Assembly (NCBI RefSeq): GCF_000002425.4
Contig: NC_037260.1
Coordinates: 11,999,463-12,063,462, forward strand
DNA: 64,000 bases
Reading direction: 5' to 3'
Origin: Physcomitrium patens
Lineage: Eukaryota; Streptophyta; Bryopsida; Funariales; Funariaceae
The notes below the pieces were generated by a model that saw only the letters and a list, made by a program, of their open reading frames with translations, made no database searches and was not told where the DNA came from. The stretch's first letter is position 1. Each line of letters opens with the position of its first letter. This document shows positions 45,881-56,007 of this stretch, in pieces. The translations under genes were made by a program, and so were the position numbers.

Positions 45881-47007
45881 CTCAAGGAACGATATTGGTG
45901 GAAAAATATGTATCGAGATGTGCTCTCATTTGTAGAGTCATGTGAAATCTATCAATCGTATTCTAATATCCGACATCGAGATGGTCTTCATCCTACGTAT
46001 CCTCTGGCTATTCATTTTAAATGGATTGTTGATTTGGTTATTATGCCAGTTGGGTTATGGCAAATGAGATATTTGATTTTAGCTCGTGAAGATTTATCAA
46101 ATCAAGTGGAAAGAAGAGCATTGAGGACAAAATCTACAGAGGAGATTTGTAGGTTTTTGCTTGAAGATGTCATTTGCCGCTACGGATGCGTAGGAAAAAT
46201 CACTGCAAATCATGGAGAATTAAATGCACAAGAAGCTCGTAAGTTCTTTGAAAGATGTGGAGTTAAACTATCACTGACTACTACTTATAATCTGGAAGGG
46301 AATGCAAAAAGCAAACGCGGTCACCCATCGATTGTGAAAGCATTAGTTAAAGCTTGTAATGGGAAAGTTAAAGAGTGGCCACGGCTTTTGTCATTTGCAT
46401 TATGGGCTGATCTAACAACACATAGTTCGGTGACAGGATATATGCCAGTAGAACTTATGACAGGTCGAAAACCAATTATGCCGATTGAAAAAAAGGTACT
46501 TACTTGGAGTATGCTACCATGGGAAGATGGATTGACAAGAGAAGAACTTCTGGCTATTAGGATTCGACAATTGGAATAAAGATCTAAAGATGTGCAAATA
46601 ACATTGGAAAGGTTAAAAAGAGTAAGGTTACTAAACAAGGCACGATTCGATAAGCAACTTCGATTGAGATCTATAGCAATCGAAGAAGGTGACTGGATAC
46701 TTGTTTATGACAATAGTCTAGATAATCAATATAGTACTTTGCGGAAATTTTCAAAACGTAGGTTTGGACCATATGTAGTAACAACTGTTCATGATAATGC
46801 GACTTACTCATTACGGGAGTTAGATGGTACAAAATTGAAAATACCAATTGCAGGGAAGCGAGTAAAAATATTTAAACAAAGACATGCGCAGATGAATATG
46901 AAGTTCTTAATGAAAGTATAGAGATTCCACAGCAAGGAGATGAAAGTGATTTAGATAATGAAGGTGACAAAGACGAACTGGACAAAGATGTAGAGGATAT
47001 ATTCTAA
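45881..47007 (+). pseudogene. pol: D2 integrase and acidic tail
   Basis: Same architecture as D1 integrase. The expected catalytic Asp is Asn (AAT, 46208-46210) and the expected Glu is Lys (AAA, 46313-46315), exactly as in D1. An extra stop (CAA to TAA) is at about 46577, and a frameshift follows IFKQRHAQMN near 46890. The acidic tail is still readable (GDKDELDKDVEDIF) to TAA at 47005. Confidence 0.82.
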
Positions 47008-47031
47008 ATCAAACAGCAATTCTAAATCAAC

Positions 47032-48220
47032 AGTATACCGTGAAAATATAAAGAAAGGGGACTTTTATTATTGTTTAGTTACCTCGAATATTGGGAGCAA
47101 CGACCAATTCCAGTGCAAATACTGGGAGCCCAGGGTCAGTCATCCTATTACAATCAATTGGAGCATACTGAAATGCTCTGTTTGATTCCAATAACGGGAG
47201 TCAACAAAAAAATGAAAGGACCAATTCAACGACGGGTGACCCTAGTTTGAAGAGCCAATTGGATCCAATTTCAAGACATCCAATCCAGGTCTTACTATGG
47301 GCCTCTCAGCCAATCTGACACGAAGGACCAATTTGACCCAGTTACGGGAACATCCAGTTCTTACTATGGCCCTCTTAACCAATATGAGACCTGAATTGAT
47401 CGGGCGACTCAATGTGGTCCCGATTACGGGGTTTCGATTCTGTTTCAAGCTATCTTGTTCTCTGTGCCATTTTAGGGAACGTTGTCTTCGATAAAAAGAT
47501 CTCTTAAAGATAAAAATGGAGGAGAAAGCTCTGACGGCGAGAGCCAATTTTGGATCCAAGCTCTGACGACGGGAGCCAATTTTGGATCCAAGACGGAAGA
47601 TTGAAAAAATTCACAATTAAGGTTAAGAAATGGGAGGGGGAGAAAATAAATTTTTGGGGTTTTTTAGAAGGATCAGAGAGCGAGCTTCATGCTTTGGGAG
47701 GGAAAAAAAGACAGAGAATTGGGTTTTTTTTTCTTCATAGGGTTTTGGAAAGACTAAGGCAATCGTTGCTGAATAGTCAAAGTGTTGTAATGGTGAATTG
47801 AGATTTTTAATGAAGTGGATTTGATTGCTCTTGACTGTTTTGTGAAATTGATTTACGTCTATGATTGAAGAATTAAAAGGGTGTCTATAGGATTGAGTAT
47901 GCGGAGTGAATGAAATTTGTTGGATTAATCTAACGAGACAGTTAGTGGATACAAGATCGTGAGTATAAAGCGGTATCGAAGATTAGGAGTTTGGATTGTT
48001 CGGGGTTCTCTGTAACATCTAAAGACCTACCGAGTGGGATAAAAAGGACTTCGGCGAGCAGTCGAAGGACAAACGTATAGATTTACGGTATATTCTTACA
48101 GTTGTTTATATTCCAATAGTCAAAAATCGATAGACTTCTTGAGTATTAGCGAATCTCCATACTACCTTCTACAGCCAAACGCCCGGTGCGTTCTCGAGCA
48201 AGAAAGCACGTAATATAATA
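47032..48220 (+). repeat. D2 3' LTR (about 1189 bp, start truncated)
   Basis: Begins at AGTATACCGTG, lacking the first 17 bases of the LTR and the polypurine tract. It ends AATATAATA (decayed ACGACA), followed by ACGT. Its last third differs clearly from the D2 5' LTR at the same positions (for example GGACAAACGTATAG for GGGCATCCGTATAG). Confidence 0.92.
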
Positions 48221-48224
48221 ACGT

Positions 48225-48547
48225 GGCGACATTCTTTAGGACCTCCAATATGTGTTGACTTTACAGGACACATGCCTTGATTGGCAAGACAAGTTTTTCT
48301 ACGTGTAGGCCACATAGTTAGCTTGATCTTCAAGCTAAGAACATGTGTGGCACATGGCCAACTTATTGACCACGTTTCTAATCCAAAAAGTCAAATAAAG
48401 ATACCCATGAAGTCAAAGCAGCATCTATGAAGCTTTTAAGAAGCTTTTATATTAAATACTATAGAATTAACTTACTTTTAACTACTTTTACTTACTTCCA
48501 CCTATTTGTATATGTAATTACTAGCTTACATGAGTATGTCCATGACA
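48225..48547 (-). repeat. C1 3' LTR, part 2
   Basis: Continues 39650-39887 after D2 and ends TATGTCCATGACA. The polypurine tract AGAAAGAGGGGAAA (minus strand) lies at 48548-48561. Confidence 0.95.
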
Positions 48548-48588
48548 TTTCCCCTCTTTCTAAGGACGAGTTCCACGAGGAGGGGTCA

Positions 48589-49011
48589 TCATATGTTGAA
48601 AAAATCTATAATGCGACGAATTATATTTGCCACATACTTTGATCTTTGTTCTCTTTGAAGATGATTGATAGGGCCTCTCAACCATCGGTAGTTTCCCATA
48701 GCAGGGCGGGAAGACCACTCAATTATTTGATCATTGTTGAGGCCTTTATAACTTCCTTCGAATAGAACATTTGAAACACTATCAAGAGTTGTTCCTACCT
48801 CTAACAAAATCACCAAACATCGGGAGTTCTTTCCCAAATTGTGATATCAAACACATTGTATCTTGCCATCTATTGGAGGAAGAACATGTAGTTCTTGAAG
48901 ATCTTCATCTCGATTGCGTCTTCTTGAAGGTTGTGACAATCGTAATGTCTCATTTCGCAGGTCAGCAAATGAAGGCTCTTGGGTCAAATCCATTGGTTGT
49001 TGGTTCTCCAT
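48589..49011 (-). pseudogene. C1 small 3' ORF (HYRWL ORF, one stop)
   Basis: Same length as the C2 copy (141 codons from ATG 49011 to the stop), with no indel and one nonsense change (TGG to TGA at the W of VWYHDLG, near 48853). It starts 94 nt after the pol stop at 49106, exactly the C2 spacing. Core: GNYRWLRGPINHLQREQ; N-terminal LSQPSRRRNRDEDLQE. Compared with the badly shifted pol next to it, this ORF is better preserved. Confidence 0.75.
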
Positions 49012-49105
49012 CTCATGAGTGTCACAACTACAAAGAAGCTATGAACAAGGATTGAAAGTAGAATGTTATCTTGCCTAGATGTTGTTTCTTTTATAAAGAA
49101 GGTTT

Positions 49106-50575
49106 TCATCTTGCTTTTGATGGATGTCGTCAATGAAAAGCCTCCACCGCCTTTATTGCATTTACATGATTCTTTATTGGCTCCCATGTGCATTCACTAA
49201 TATCATAACCGTGCTAATAGACAAGATATTCTAATTTATTTTGGTGCTGCCTTGAATCTAAGACTTCTTCTATTTCAAACTTTTCATTATTGTCCACTTC
49301 TATAGGAGGACGTGGAGCTTGTCATCTTCTTGATATGTCCACTGTCTTGTATGGTTCAAGAAGGGACACGTGGAATACTGGATGGATTTTTATTGACTCC
49401 GATAGATGTAAACATTATGCAACTGGATTGATTTGTGTAAAAATAAAAAATGGTCCAAGCCTTTGATAGTCCAACTTCTCACAAGGACGAGTGGTCTTCA
49501 TATTGCGAAAAAGTAGCCATACCTTATCACCTAAGAGGAATGGTAGTTATTCCTTTCGATAGACATCCACATTGACCTTTTGTTGTTCTTCAATCTCTTT
49601 TAACTAGGCCTTCATCCTTGCATGTAGCTCTGATAAATGAATCGCCAAATCTTTCGCAATAGGATTATCAACTTTTGAAAAATCATAAGTATCAAGTCGT
49701 GGATGATAACCATAATTAACAAAGAAAGGTATTTATTTTATATAAGAATGTACCGTGTTATTGTAAGCAAACTCTGCTAATGGCAAAAAAGTTGTCCAAT
49801 CATCTTGTTGGTAGTTAATAGTACATCTTAAATATTGCTCCAAAACTTGATAAACACGCTCCGTTTGTCCATCAGTTTGAGGATAGAATGCCGAAGATAG
49901 TTTTATATCCACTTTTAGAATCTTAAAAAGAGTCTGCCAAAATCTTGATATAAATTGAGTTCTCCTATCTGATATAATATCCTTGGATAATCCATGATAG
50001 CGATAGATATTGTCAAGAAAGAGCTTAACTATTTCTTCACCTATGATAGATTTTGTACATGGTACAAAATGTGCCATCTTGGTAAAACAATCTACTATCA
50101 CGAATATAGAGTCATAAGAACCTGAAATTGGAAGATCCGTGATGAAGTCCATAGAAACAGAAGACCATGGTTGTTCTGGAATGGGTAATGGCTGAAGAAG
50201 TCCAAAAGGTCGATGATGAGGAATATTTGATCTTGAGCAAACATCACATGATTATACACAATTTTTAACTGCCTTCTACATTTGAGGCGACCAAAAATCC
50301 CTAGATATCAACTCCAAAGTCTTATTATATTCAAAATGTCCTACTGCTAAGAAGTCATGATGAGCTTGAAATATACATAAATGTACTTCTCTTTTTGGAA
50401 CATATGGGTGTCCTTCAAAATAGAGTAGGTTGTTCTTGAATTCAAATTTAGATGGATCATGAGATTTAGAAGAATTGTTCTTGATATCATAAACAAGAGG
50501 GTCTGAAGACATACTTAACTGGACTTGCTTAAGAAAAGTTAAATCAACAGTCAATGTTGATTTTATTGCTCAAAG
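49106..50575 (-). pseudogene. pol: C1 integrase and chromodomain
   Basis: The HHCC region is near 50480-50270 (FQAHHDFLAVGHFEYNKTLE). The core at 50152-49733 has [31 protein letters not shown] (second Asp present; Gly of DRGT changed to Arg) and YPQTDGQTERVYQVLEQYLR (Glu present). The C-terminal domain has stops near 49600. The chromodomain is near 49270-49120 (KLEYLVY*HGYDISECTWEP). Many stops. C2 and A1 have the same order. Confidence 0.85.
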
Positions 50576-51990
50576 ATGAAATTGCTCGGGCTTCAAGAGA
50601 ACCGTTCTTTATTACTCAAAAGTTGCATCTCCTTCTTTTGGTATAAGATAAGAACGTCTAGATTAGGCATGAGACAAACCTTGTTGTTTTCTCAGTCGAT
50701 AAGTAATGATGAACTTGAATCTTGATAAAGACATGCTCCAACGAGCTTGACAACAATTTAATATGTGTGCTGACATAAAATACTTGAGGTTCTTGTGATT
50801 CATATACATGATGACTAGACTAAAAGCACCTTCTAGATAATGATGCCATTCTTGAAAAGAATCGACAATTGCAAGAAGTTTTTTGTCATCGATCTCATAA
50901 TTGATTTCTGTTGCTAAGAATTTTCTTGAATGAAAGGCTACTGGATGAAGTTTGTCATCTGTTCCTATTTGTAATAAAACTGCACTTAGAGCAAAGTCTA
51001 ATGCATCTGTTTCCATAAAGAATGTTTTGGAAAAATCAACACGATACAAGATTGGTGCAGAAATAAATGCTATCTTTAAAGATTCAAAAGCAACTTTCGC
51101 TTCTTGATTCCATTGGAGTTTGTCTTTATAAGTCAAACGTATAAGTAGAGCTGCAACTCGAGAGAAGTCCTTGATGAAGATTCGATAGTAGTTGGCAAAT
51201 CCCAAAAAGCATTAGACATCTCTTACCATTTTTGGGATCTTCCAATCTATAATAGTTTGAATTTTCTTAGGATCCATCATAAGTCCATCATTTGAAATGA
51301 TGTAACCTAAGAAATCGACTTGAGTAGTGTGGAATACACACTTTTCTATCTTGGCGTAGAGTCCTGCATCTCTTAATTTTTATAACACATGACGAGTATG
51401 AAGTTCATGTTCTTCTGGATTCTTAGAATAGATCAAGATGTCGTCTAGATAACAGACTAAAAAATCGTCAAAAAACTCTCAAAAAACATCATTCATTAGA
51501 TGTTGAAAAGCTCCTGGTGCATTTGTAAGTCCAAAAGGCATGATGTTGTATTCAAAATGTCCATACCTAGTTCGAAACGCAGTCTTCCTTTCATCTCCTT
51601 CTTTGATGCGTACTAGATTGTATGCTCCCCGAAGATCTATTTTTGTATAGATCTTAGCTTGATTCAGTTGATCAAGAAGTCTAGATATTAAAGGTAGTGG
51701 ATACTTATTTTTGATGGTAATCTTGTTGAGTCCTCGATAATCAACACACATCCGTAATGATCCATCTTTTTTCTTCACAAATAGAATTGGAGCTCCTGCT
51801 GGAGATTTAGAATGGCGTATGAAATTCTTGATTAGATTTTCTTGAATATACTCCTTGAGTTCAGTCAACTCATTTTGTGATAAACTGTAGATTGGTCTGA
51901 ATGGCAGTTGTGCTCCTTCTTGAAGGTCAATTGAGCAATCATAGGGATGATATTCCGGGAGTATATTCGTATTCTTTTTTTTGAATACAT
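50576..51990 (-). pseudogene. pol: C1 reverse transcriptase and RNase H
   Basis: [42 protein letters not shown], stop at 51479 (TGA for the Arg of FREFFDDF), VCYLDDILIYSKN with an intact YLDD box. RNase H: FFMETDALDFALSAVL, DDKKLLAIVDSFQ (the catalytic Glu changed to Lys), YMNHKNLKYF (Asp changed to Asn). Two stops at 50609-50614 (TAA TAA) and one at 50570 are shared base for base with C2. Confidence 0.85.
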
Positions 51991-52570
51991 CTTAAAATTC
52001 TTGATATTGGCTTGGAATGCCACTTGAAATCAAGTGTGGCATAAATTATATATGGTGATTCTTTCATAACAGCATGCAAGAAAGCTTTTGCACCTATAAA
52101 TATGGGTTTAATTGAACTGGACTTATAACTCTCTACTTGCTTAACTACATTGTTACTTATACTTTAAGAGAAAGTAAGAGTTCGGAAAATCTAATTTATT
52201 TGAGGGTTATATTTTTTTAACCACGATAAACCTAAAATGACAAGATTAGAGGGAGATCTAATGATATTAAATACTACAAAGATATTATGACCATTGATTA
52301 TTACTTCTATAGAAAGGGTTTTGTGAGTAATATCTCCAGAAGACAATGAACGCCCATCTATGACTTCTACATGAATAGGTTTAGTTTTCTTTACTAAAAA
52401 TATGCTATGTCTTTTAATAAATTCTTCATCTAAGAAACATGCTCAGGCTCTTGAATCTAACAAGGCAGAGTCTTTGTAATATTTAGGTCCTAAAATAATA
52501 TTTAATGTAAAACAAGGAGAGGGCTCTGAGGAGAGAATAGGATCTTTACTAGATGTTGTGCAAGGTTCCA
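51991..52570 (-). pseudogene. pol: C1 protease
   Basis: The minus strand reads SALLDSRA*ACFLDEEF near 52470; the active-site Gly is Arg (AGA), as in C2, and a stop follows. Later blocks are [19 protein letters not shown] (52270) and the [20 protein letters not shown] segment (52060). A frameshift near 52030 separates it from RT. A1 shows the intact form LALLDSGASACFLD. Confidence 0.8.
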
Positions 52571-53590
52571 ACCGCACGGTCCTTATTGTAGTTGGACAAA
52601 CTCATTTTTCGACATATTGTCTTCTTTCACAACCATACTCCTCATTTTGTGATTGCGTTGTTTCTTTGGACAATGTTGAACACTGTGCTTTGATTCTCCA
52701 CAATAAAAACATAATCCTTCTTGACAATGACGAGTTTTTTTTTGCTCAATAAGAGATTTGAAACGTATTGCATCAATTTGCATATTCTCTAGTTTCGAAT
52801 GTATGTGTTGAAGAAGTGTTGGTATTGCCATTGAATTATAGTAACGTTGAGGTCCACTTGTATGATTCTCAGATCGAAATTCAAAAAGGTGATTGTCGTA
52901 CTTTACAACAAAGTCAATTGCTTGACTCAATGTTTGAGGATCAAGTAAGTTGAGTATTAATTTTTTTACCACATATTGTAATCCGTAGAGAAATTGGTTA
53001 ATAAGTGCAGCATCATCGTACTTAATATCAGTTACAAGTTGTCAAAATTGTGAAGTATACAATATTACTGATTGATTGCTTTTTCATAAAATACGGATCT
53101 TATTGGTTGCAATACGAATTGCATCATGTTCTCTATATATGAATCAAAACTCTACCAGAAAAGCCTCTAGATTATCCAATATTAGATCTCGTCATTCAAG
53201 AAAAGATAAAAACCATGATAGTGCTAAACTTGAAAGAAGCATACGAATGAATCTAACTTACGATCCTGGAGTTGGATAGCTTTGGGATTGAAGTTTAATC
53301 ACAAGTTGCACTTGATTGATAAATCCTTGAAACTTAGATCTGGTACCATCAAACTTTTTGGATAGGACAATTTTTAGTTCTCTAATACTAGAAGGACGTT
53401 CTACTATAGGAGAAAAGACATGGTTTGGTGCAGATGTTGAAGCAGTTCCAACCATTTCTATATCTTCACTTCCTGCTAATCATGTTGCTCCTTGTGGTGG
53501 TAAATTGAATTGATACATCGCAAGCATTAACTCCCTCAATTACTCTTGCATTTGTGCCATTGCACTCTTCATTTCAGTAAGTTTTGTCAT
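52571..53590 (-). pseudogene. gag: C1 gag
   Basis: ATG 53590 (MTKLTEMKSAMAQMQ, then a stop). Blocks: SKKFDGTRSKFQGFINQVQL at 53380, a broken capsid core, LLDPQTLSQAIDFVVKYDNH at 52950, and an intact zinc knuckle CFYCGESKHSVQHC near 52700. At least five stops or frameshifts. It aligns with C2 gag throughout. Confidence 0.82.
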
Positions 53591-53673
53591 GAAAATACTT
53601 AGAAAAGAGCAGATGTCTAATATCACTCAAGACAAATAGAAGAGAGGACTTGAGAACAAAAAAAATACTAAGG

Positions 53674-53781
53674 ACAATATCAATTTAAAAGAAGGTAATC
53701 CATAACTTCTAATATGCTTATATCTTATCAAGAAAAAGGGGTACTCCACTCTTAATCAAGATTAGACAAAGCTCTGATATT
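53674..53781 (-). ncRNA. C1 leader RNA cassette
   Basis: One unit of 108 nt bounded by AATATCAGAGCT at the LTR side and TTGATATT at the gag side (one arm base decayed). Inner motifs are GTGGAGTACCCC and TATGGATTACC. Same position as in C2. Confidence 0.6.
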
Positions 53782-53789
53782 GTAGGTGT

Positions 53790-53800
53790 ACTCTTGTCAA
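53790..53800 (-). other. C1 self-priming primer-binding site
   Basis: The minus strand reads TTGACAAGAGT, 2 nt inside the 5' LTR, an 11-nt perfect complement of ACTCTTGTCAA at the predicted RNA start (53988-53978). Confidence 0.75.
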
Positions 53801-53802
53801 TC

Positions 53803-54363
53803 TGTCAAGGACAAGAACTCGATGAAAAAACAATTCAGATAAGTGAGCCTTCACTCAAAGAAAAATAATAAAGTATAAATAAACAAGTATGTATATTGAA
53901 AGAGAAACTGGAATGGCTATTGCCAAAAGACAAGAAAACTAGAGACCCTTGAAACTAGACTTGAAGCAAGAAAAGAGTTGACAAGAGTGAAGAAGGCTTC
54001 ACTCTTGTCTCTATATATACTATCTAACTAGGGGCTACGTGGCATCATTCTATAGGACCTCCAATATATGTTGACTTTGTAGGACACATGCCTTAACTTA
54101 CAAGGCAAGTTTTTTCACGTGTGAGCCACATAGTTAGCTTGATCTTCAAGCTAACAACATGTGTGGCACATGGCCAATTTTTTGACCACGTTTCTAATCC
54201 AAAAAGTCAATTAAAGATACCTATGAAGTCAAAGCAGCATCTATGAAGCTTCTAGGAAGCTTTCATATTAAATACTATAGAATTAACTTATTTTTACCTA
54301 CTTTTACTTACTTCTATCTATTTATATATGTAATTACTAGCTTACATGAGTATGTCCATGACA
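53803..54363 (-). repeat. C1 5' LTR (561 bp)
   Basis: Partner of 39650-39887 plus 48225-48547. TGTCAAGGACAAG to TATGTCCATGACA. The TATA box is at 54012-54019, and a perfect 13-bp inverted repeat (GACAAGAGTGAAG / CTTCACTCTTGTC) spans 53980-54009. Followed by CATAG, the C1 target duplication. Confidence 0.95.
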
Positions 54364-54585
54364 CATAGTCTGGCCCTGATCTCTCTTTCTTCAATCTCTT
54401 TATCCTATCAAAAAGATGATCCATCAGCCAGCGGATTCTAAAGGTTATGATCCTCTGAATTTTTAACCATTTATTCTACTAACAACCTATTTTTACCAAC
54501 TAAACTACCTAGCCATCAGTCTAATTTTCAACATTATCAATAACCAATCAGTACCTTATCACAAAGTTTATTTACCTATTCTACA
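54364..54585 (-). repeat. B0 5' LTR, part 2
   Basis: Resumes the fifth 28-bp unit (TAGTCTGGCCCTGATCTC) and ends CTATTCTACA, followed by GAGAG. Matches 3370-3585 closely. Confidence 0.93.
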
Positions 54586-54622
54586 GAGAGAAAAAATCCT
54601 TTTTAGGAGAAAAAAAATTAAA

Positions 54623-54662
<40 letters not shown>

Positions 54663-54847
54663 CAAAGATTTTATTATATTTTTGAGCTTTTATACAAAAT
54701 GAAAAGGTTTTGGGAGCCAAGACATTGTATATAAGTTAGAGGTAGAATAAATCACTTATTGGAGCTTATCTAATAAGTTAAAATTAAATCCTCTATAATT
54801 AGATATTCTATATATTTTTAGATTATAAATCATACTATATGATAATT
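54586..54847 (+). mobile_element. E1, right part, with an AT microsatellite
   Basis: The first bases (GAGAGAAAAAATCC) continue the E1 match that stopped at 2938 (E2: GGGAGAATTTCC). An (AT)n run occupies about 54626-54661. The remaining 180 nt match E2 poorly; the end is placed where C0 LTR sequence resumes. Confidence 0.5.
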
Positions 54848-54886
54848 TGTTAGTAGCTTGCAGAACAAGCTAACTATGTGATGCAC
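54848..54886 (+). repeat. C0 3' LTR, fragment 2
   Basis: TTAGTAGCTTGCAG and ACAAGCTAACTATGTG match the reversed C LTR (TTAGCTTGAAGATCAAGCTAACTATGTGG in two steps). Ends TGCAC (54882-54886), the C2 target duplication. Confidence 0.7.
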
Positions 54887-55449
54887 AGTCAAGGACAAGA
54901 ACTCGATGAAAAAACAATTCAGATAAGTGAGCCTTCACTCAAAGAAAAATAATAAAGTATCAATAAACAAGTATGTGTATTGAAAGAGAAACTGGAATGG
55001 CTATTGCCAAAAGATAAGAAAACTAGAGACCCTTGAAACTAGACTTGAAGCAAGAAAAGAGTTGACAAGAGTGAAGAAGGCTTCACTCTTATCTCTATAT
55101 ATACTATCTAACTAGAAGCTACATGGCGACATTCTATAGGACCTCCAATATGTGTTGACTTTGTAGGACACATGCCTTAACTTACAAGGCAAGTTTTTTT
55201 ACATAAGGGCCACGTAGTTAGCTTGATCTTCAAGCTAACAACATGTGTGGCACATGGCCAACTTGTTGACCACGTTTTTAATCCAAAAAGTCAATTAAAG
55301 ATACCTATGAAATCAAAGCAGCATCTATGAAGCTTCTAGGAAGCTTTCATATTAAATACTATAGAATTAACTTATTTTTACCTACTTTTACTTATTTCTA
55401 CCTATATATATATATATAATTACTAGCTTACATGAATATGGCCATGACA
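54887..55449 (-). repeat. C2 3' LTR (563 bp)
   Basis: Starts AGTCAAGGACAAG (first T mutated) and ends TATGGCCATGACA. A perfect TGCAC duplication flanks C2 (54882-54886, 61282-61286). The polypurine tract AGAAGGGGGGGTA (minus strand) lies at 55451-55463. Confidence 0.95.
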
Positions 55450-55490
55450 TTACCCCCCCTTCTAGAGACGAGTTCTACGAAGAGCGGTCA

Positions 55491-55913
55491 TCATATGTTG
55501 AGGAAATCTATGATGCGATAAATTGTATTCGCTACATACTCTGATTTCTGTTCTCTTCGAAGATGATTGATAGGGCCTCTCAACCATCGGTAGTGTCTCA
55601 TACTAGGGCAGAAAGACCACCCAGTTATTTGATCATTGTTGAGGCCTTCGTAACTTCCTTCGAATAGAATATTTGGAACACCATCAGGAGTTGTTCCTAC
55701 CTCTAGCAAAATCACCAAACATCGGGAGTCCCTTCCCAAATCGTGATACCAAACGCGTTGTATCTCACTATCTATTCGAGGAAGAACATGTCGTTCTTGA
55801 AGATCTTCATCTCGATTGCATCGTCTTGAAGGTTGTGACAATCGTAATATCTCGTCCGGCAAGTCAGCAAATGAAGGCTCTTGAGTTGAATCTGCTGGTT
55901 GTTGGTTCTCCAT
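55491..55913 (-). CDS. C2 small 3' ORF of unknown function (HYRWL ORF)
   Basis: Open frame of 140 codons from ATG 55913, 94 nt after the pol stop at 56008. Acidic start (MENQQPADSTQEPSFADLPD), then LRLSQPSRRCNRDEDLQERH as in A1 (SQPSSSRRRPRDEEL), VWYHDLGRDSRCLVILLEVG, FEGSYEGLNNDQITGW, the core MRHYRWLRGPINHLRREQ and a hydrophobic end (IYRIIDFLNI). It is fully open although gag and pol of C2 carry many stops. No known domain recognised. How it would be translated (reinitiation, splicing, subgenomic RNA) is not visible. Orthologous to 17747-18100 and 48589-49011. Confidence 0.78.
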   Translation of the reverse strand: MENQQPADSTQEPSFADLPDEILRLSQPSRRCNRDEDLQERHVLPRIDSEIQRVWYHDLGRDSRCLVILLEVGTTPDGVPNILFEGSYEGLNNDQITGWSFCPSMRHYRWLRGPINHLRREQKSEYVANTIYRIIDFLNI

Positions 55914-56007
55914 CTCCTGAGCGCCACTACTACAATGAAGCTACGAACAAGAATTGAAAGTAGAGTGTTATCTTGCCTACATGTTGTTTCTTTTATAAAG
56001 AAGGTTT

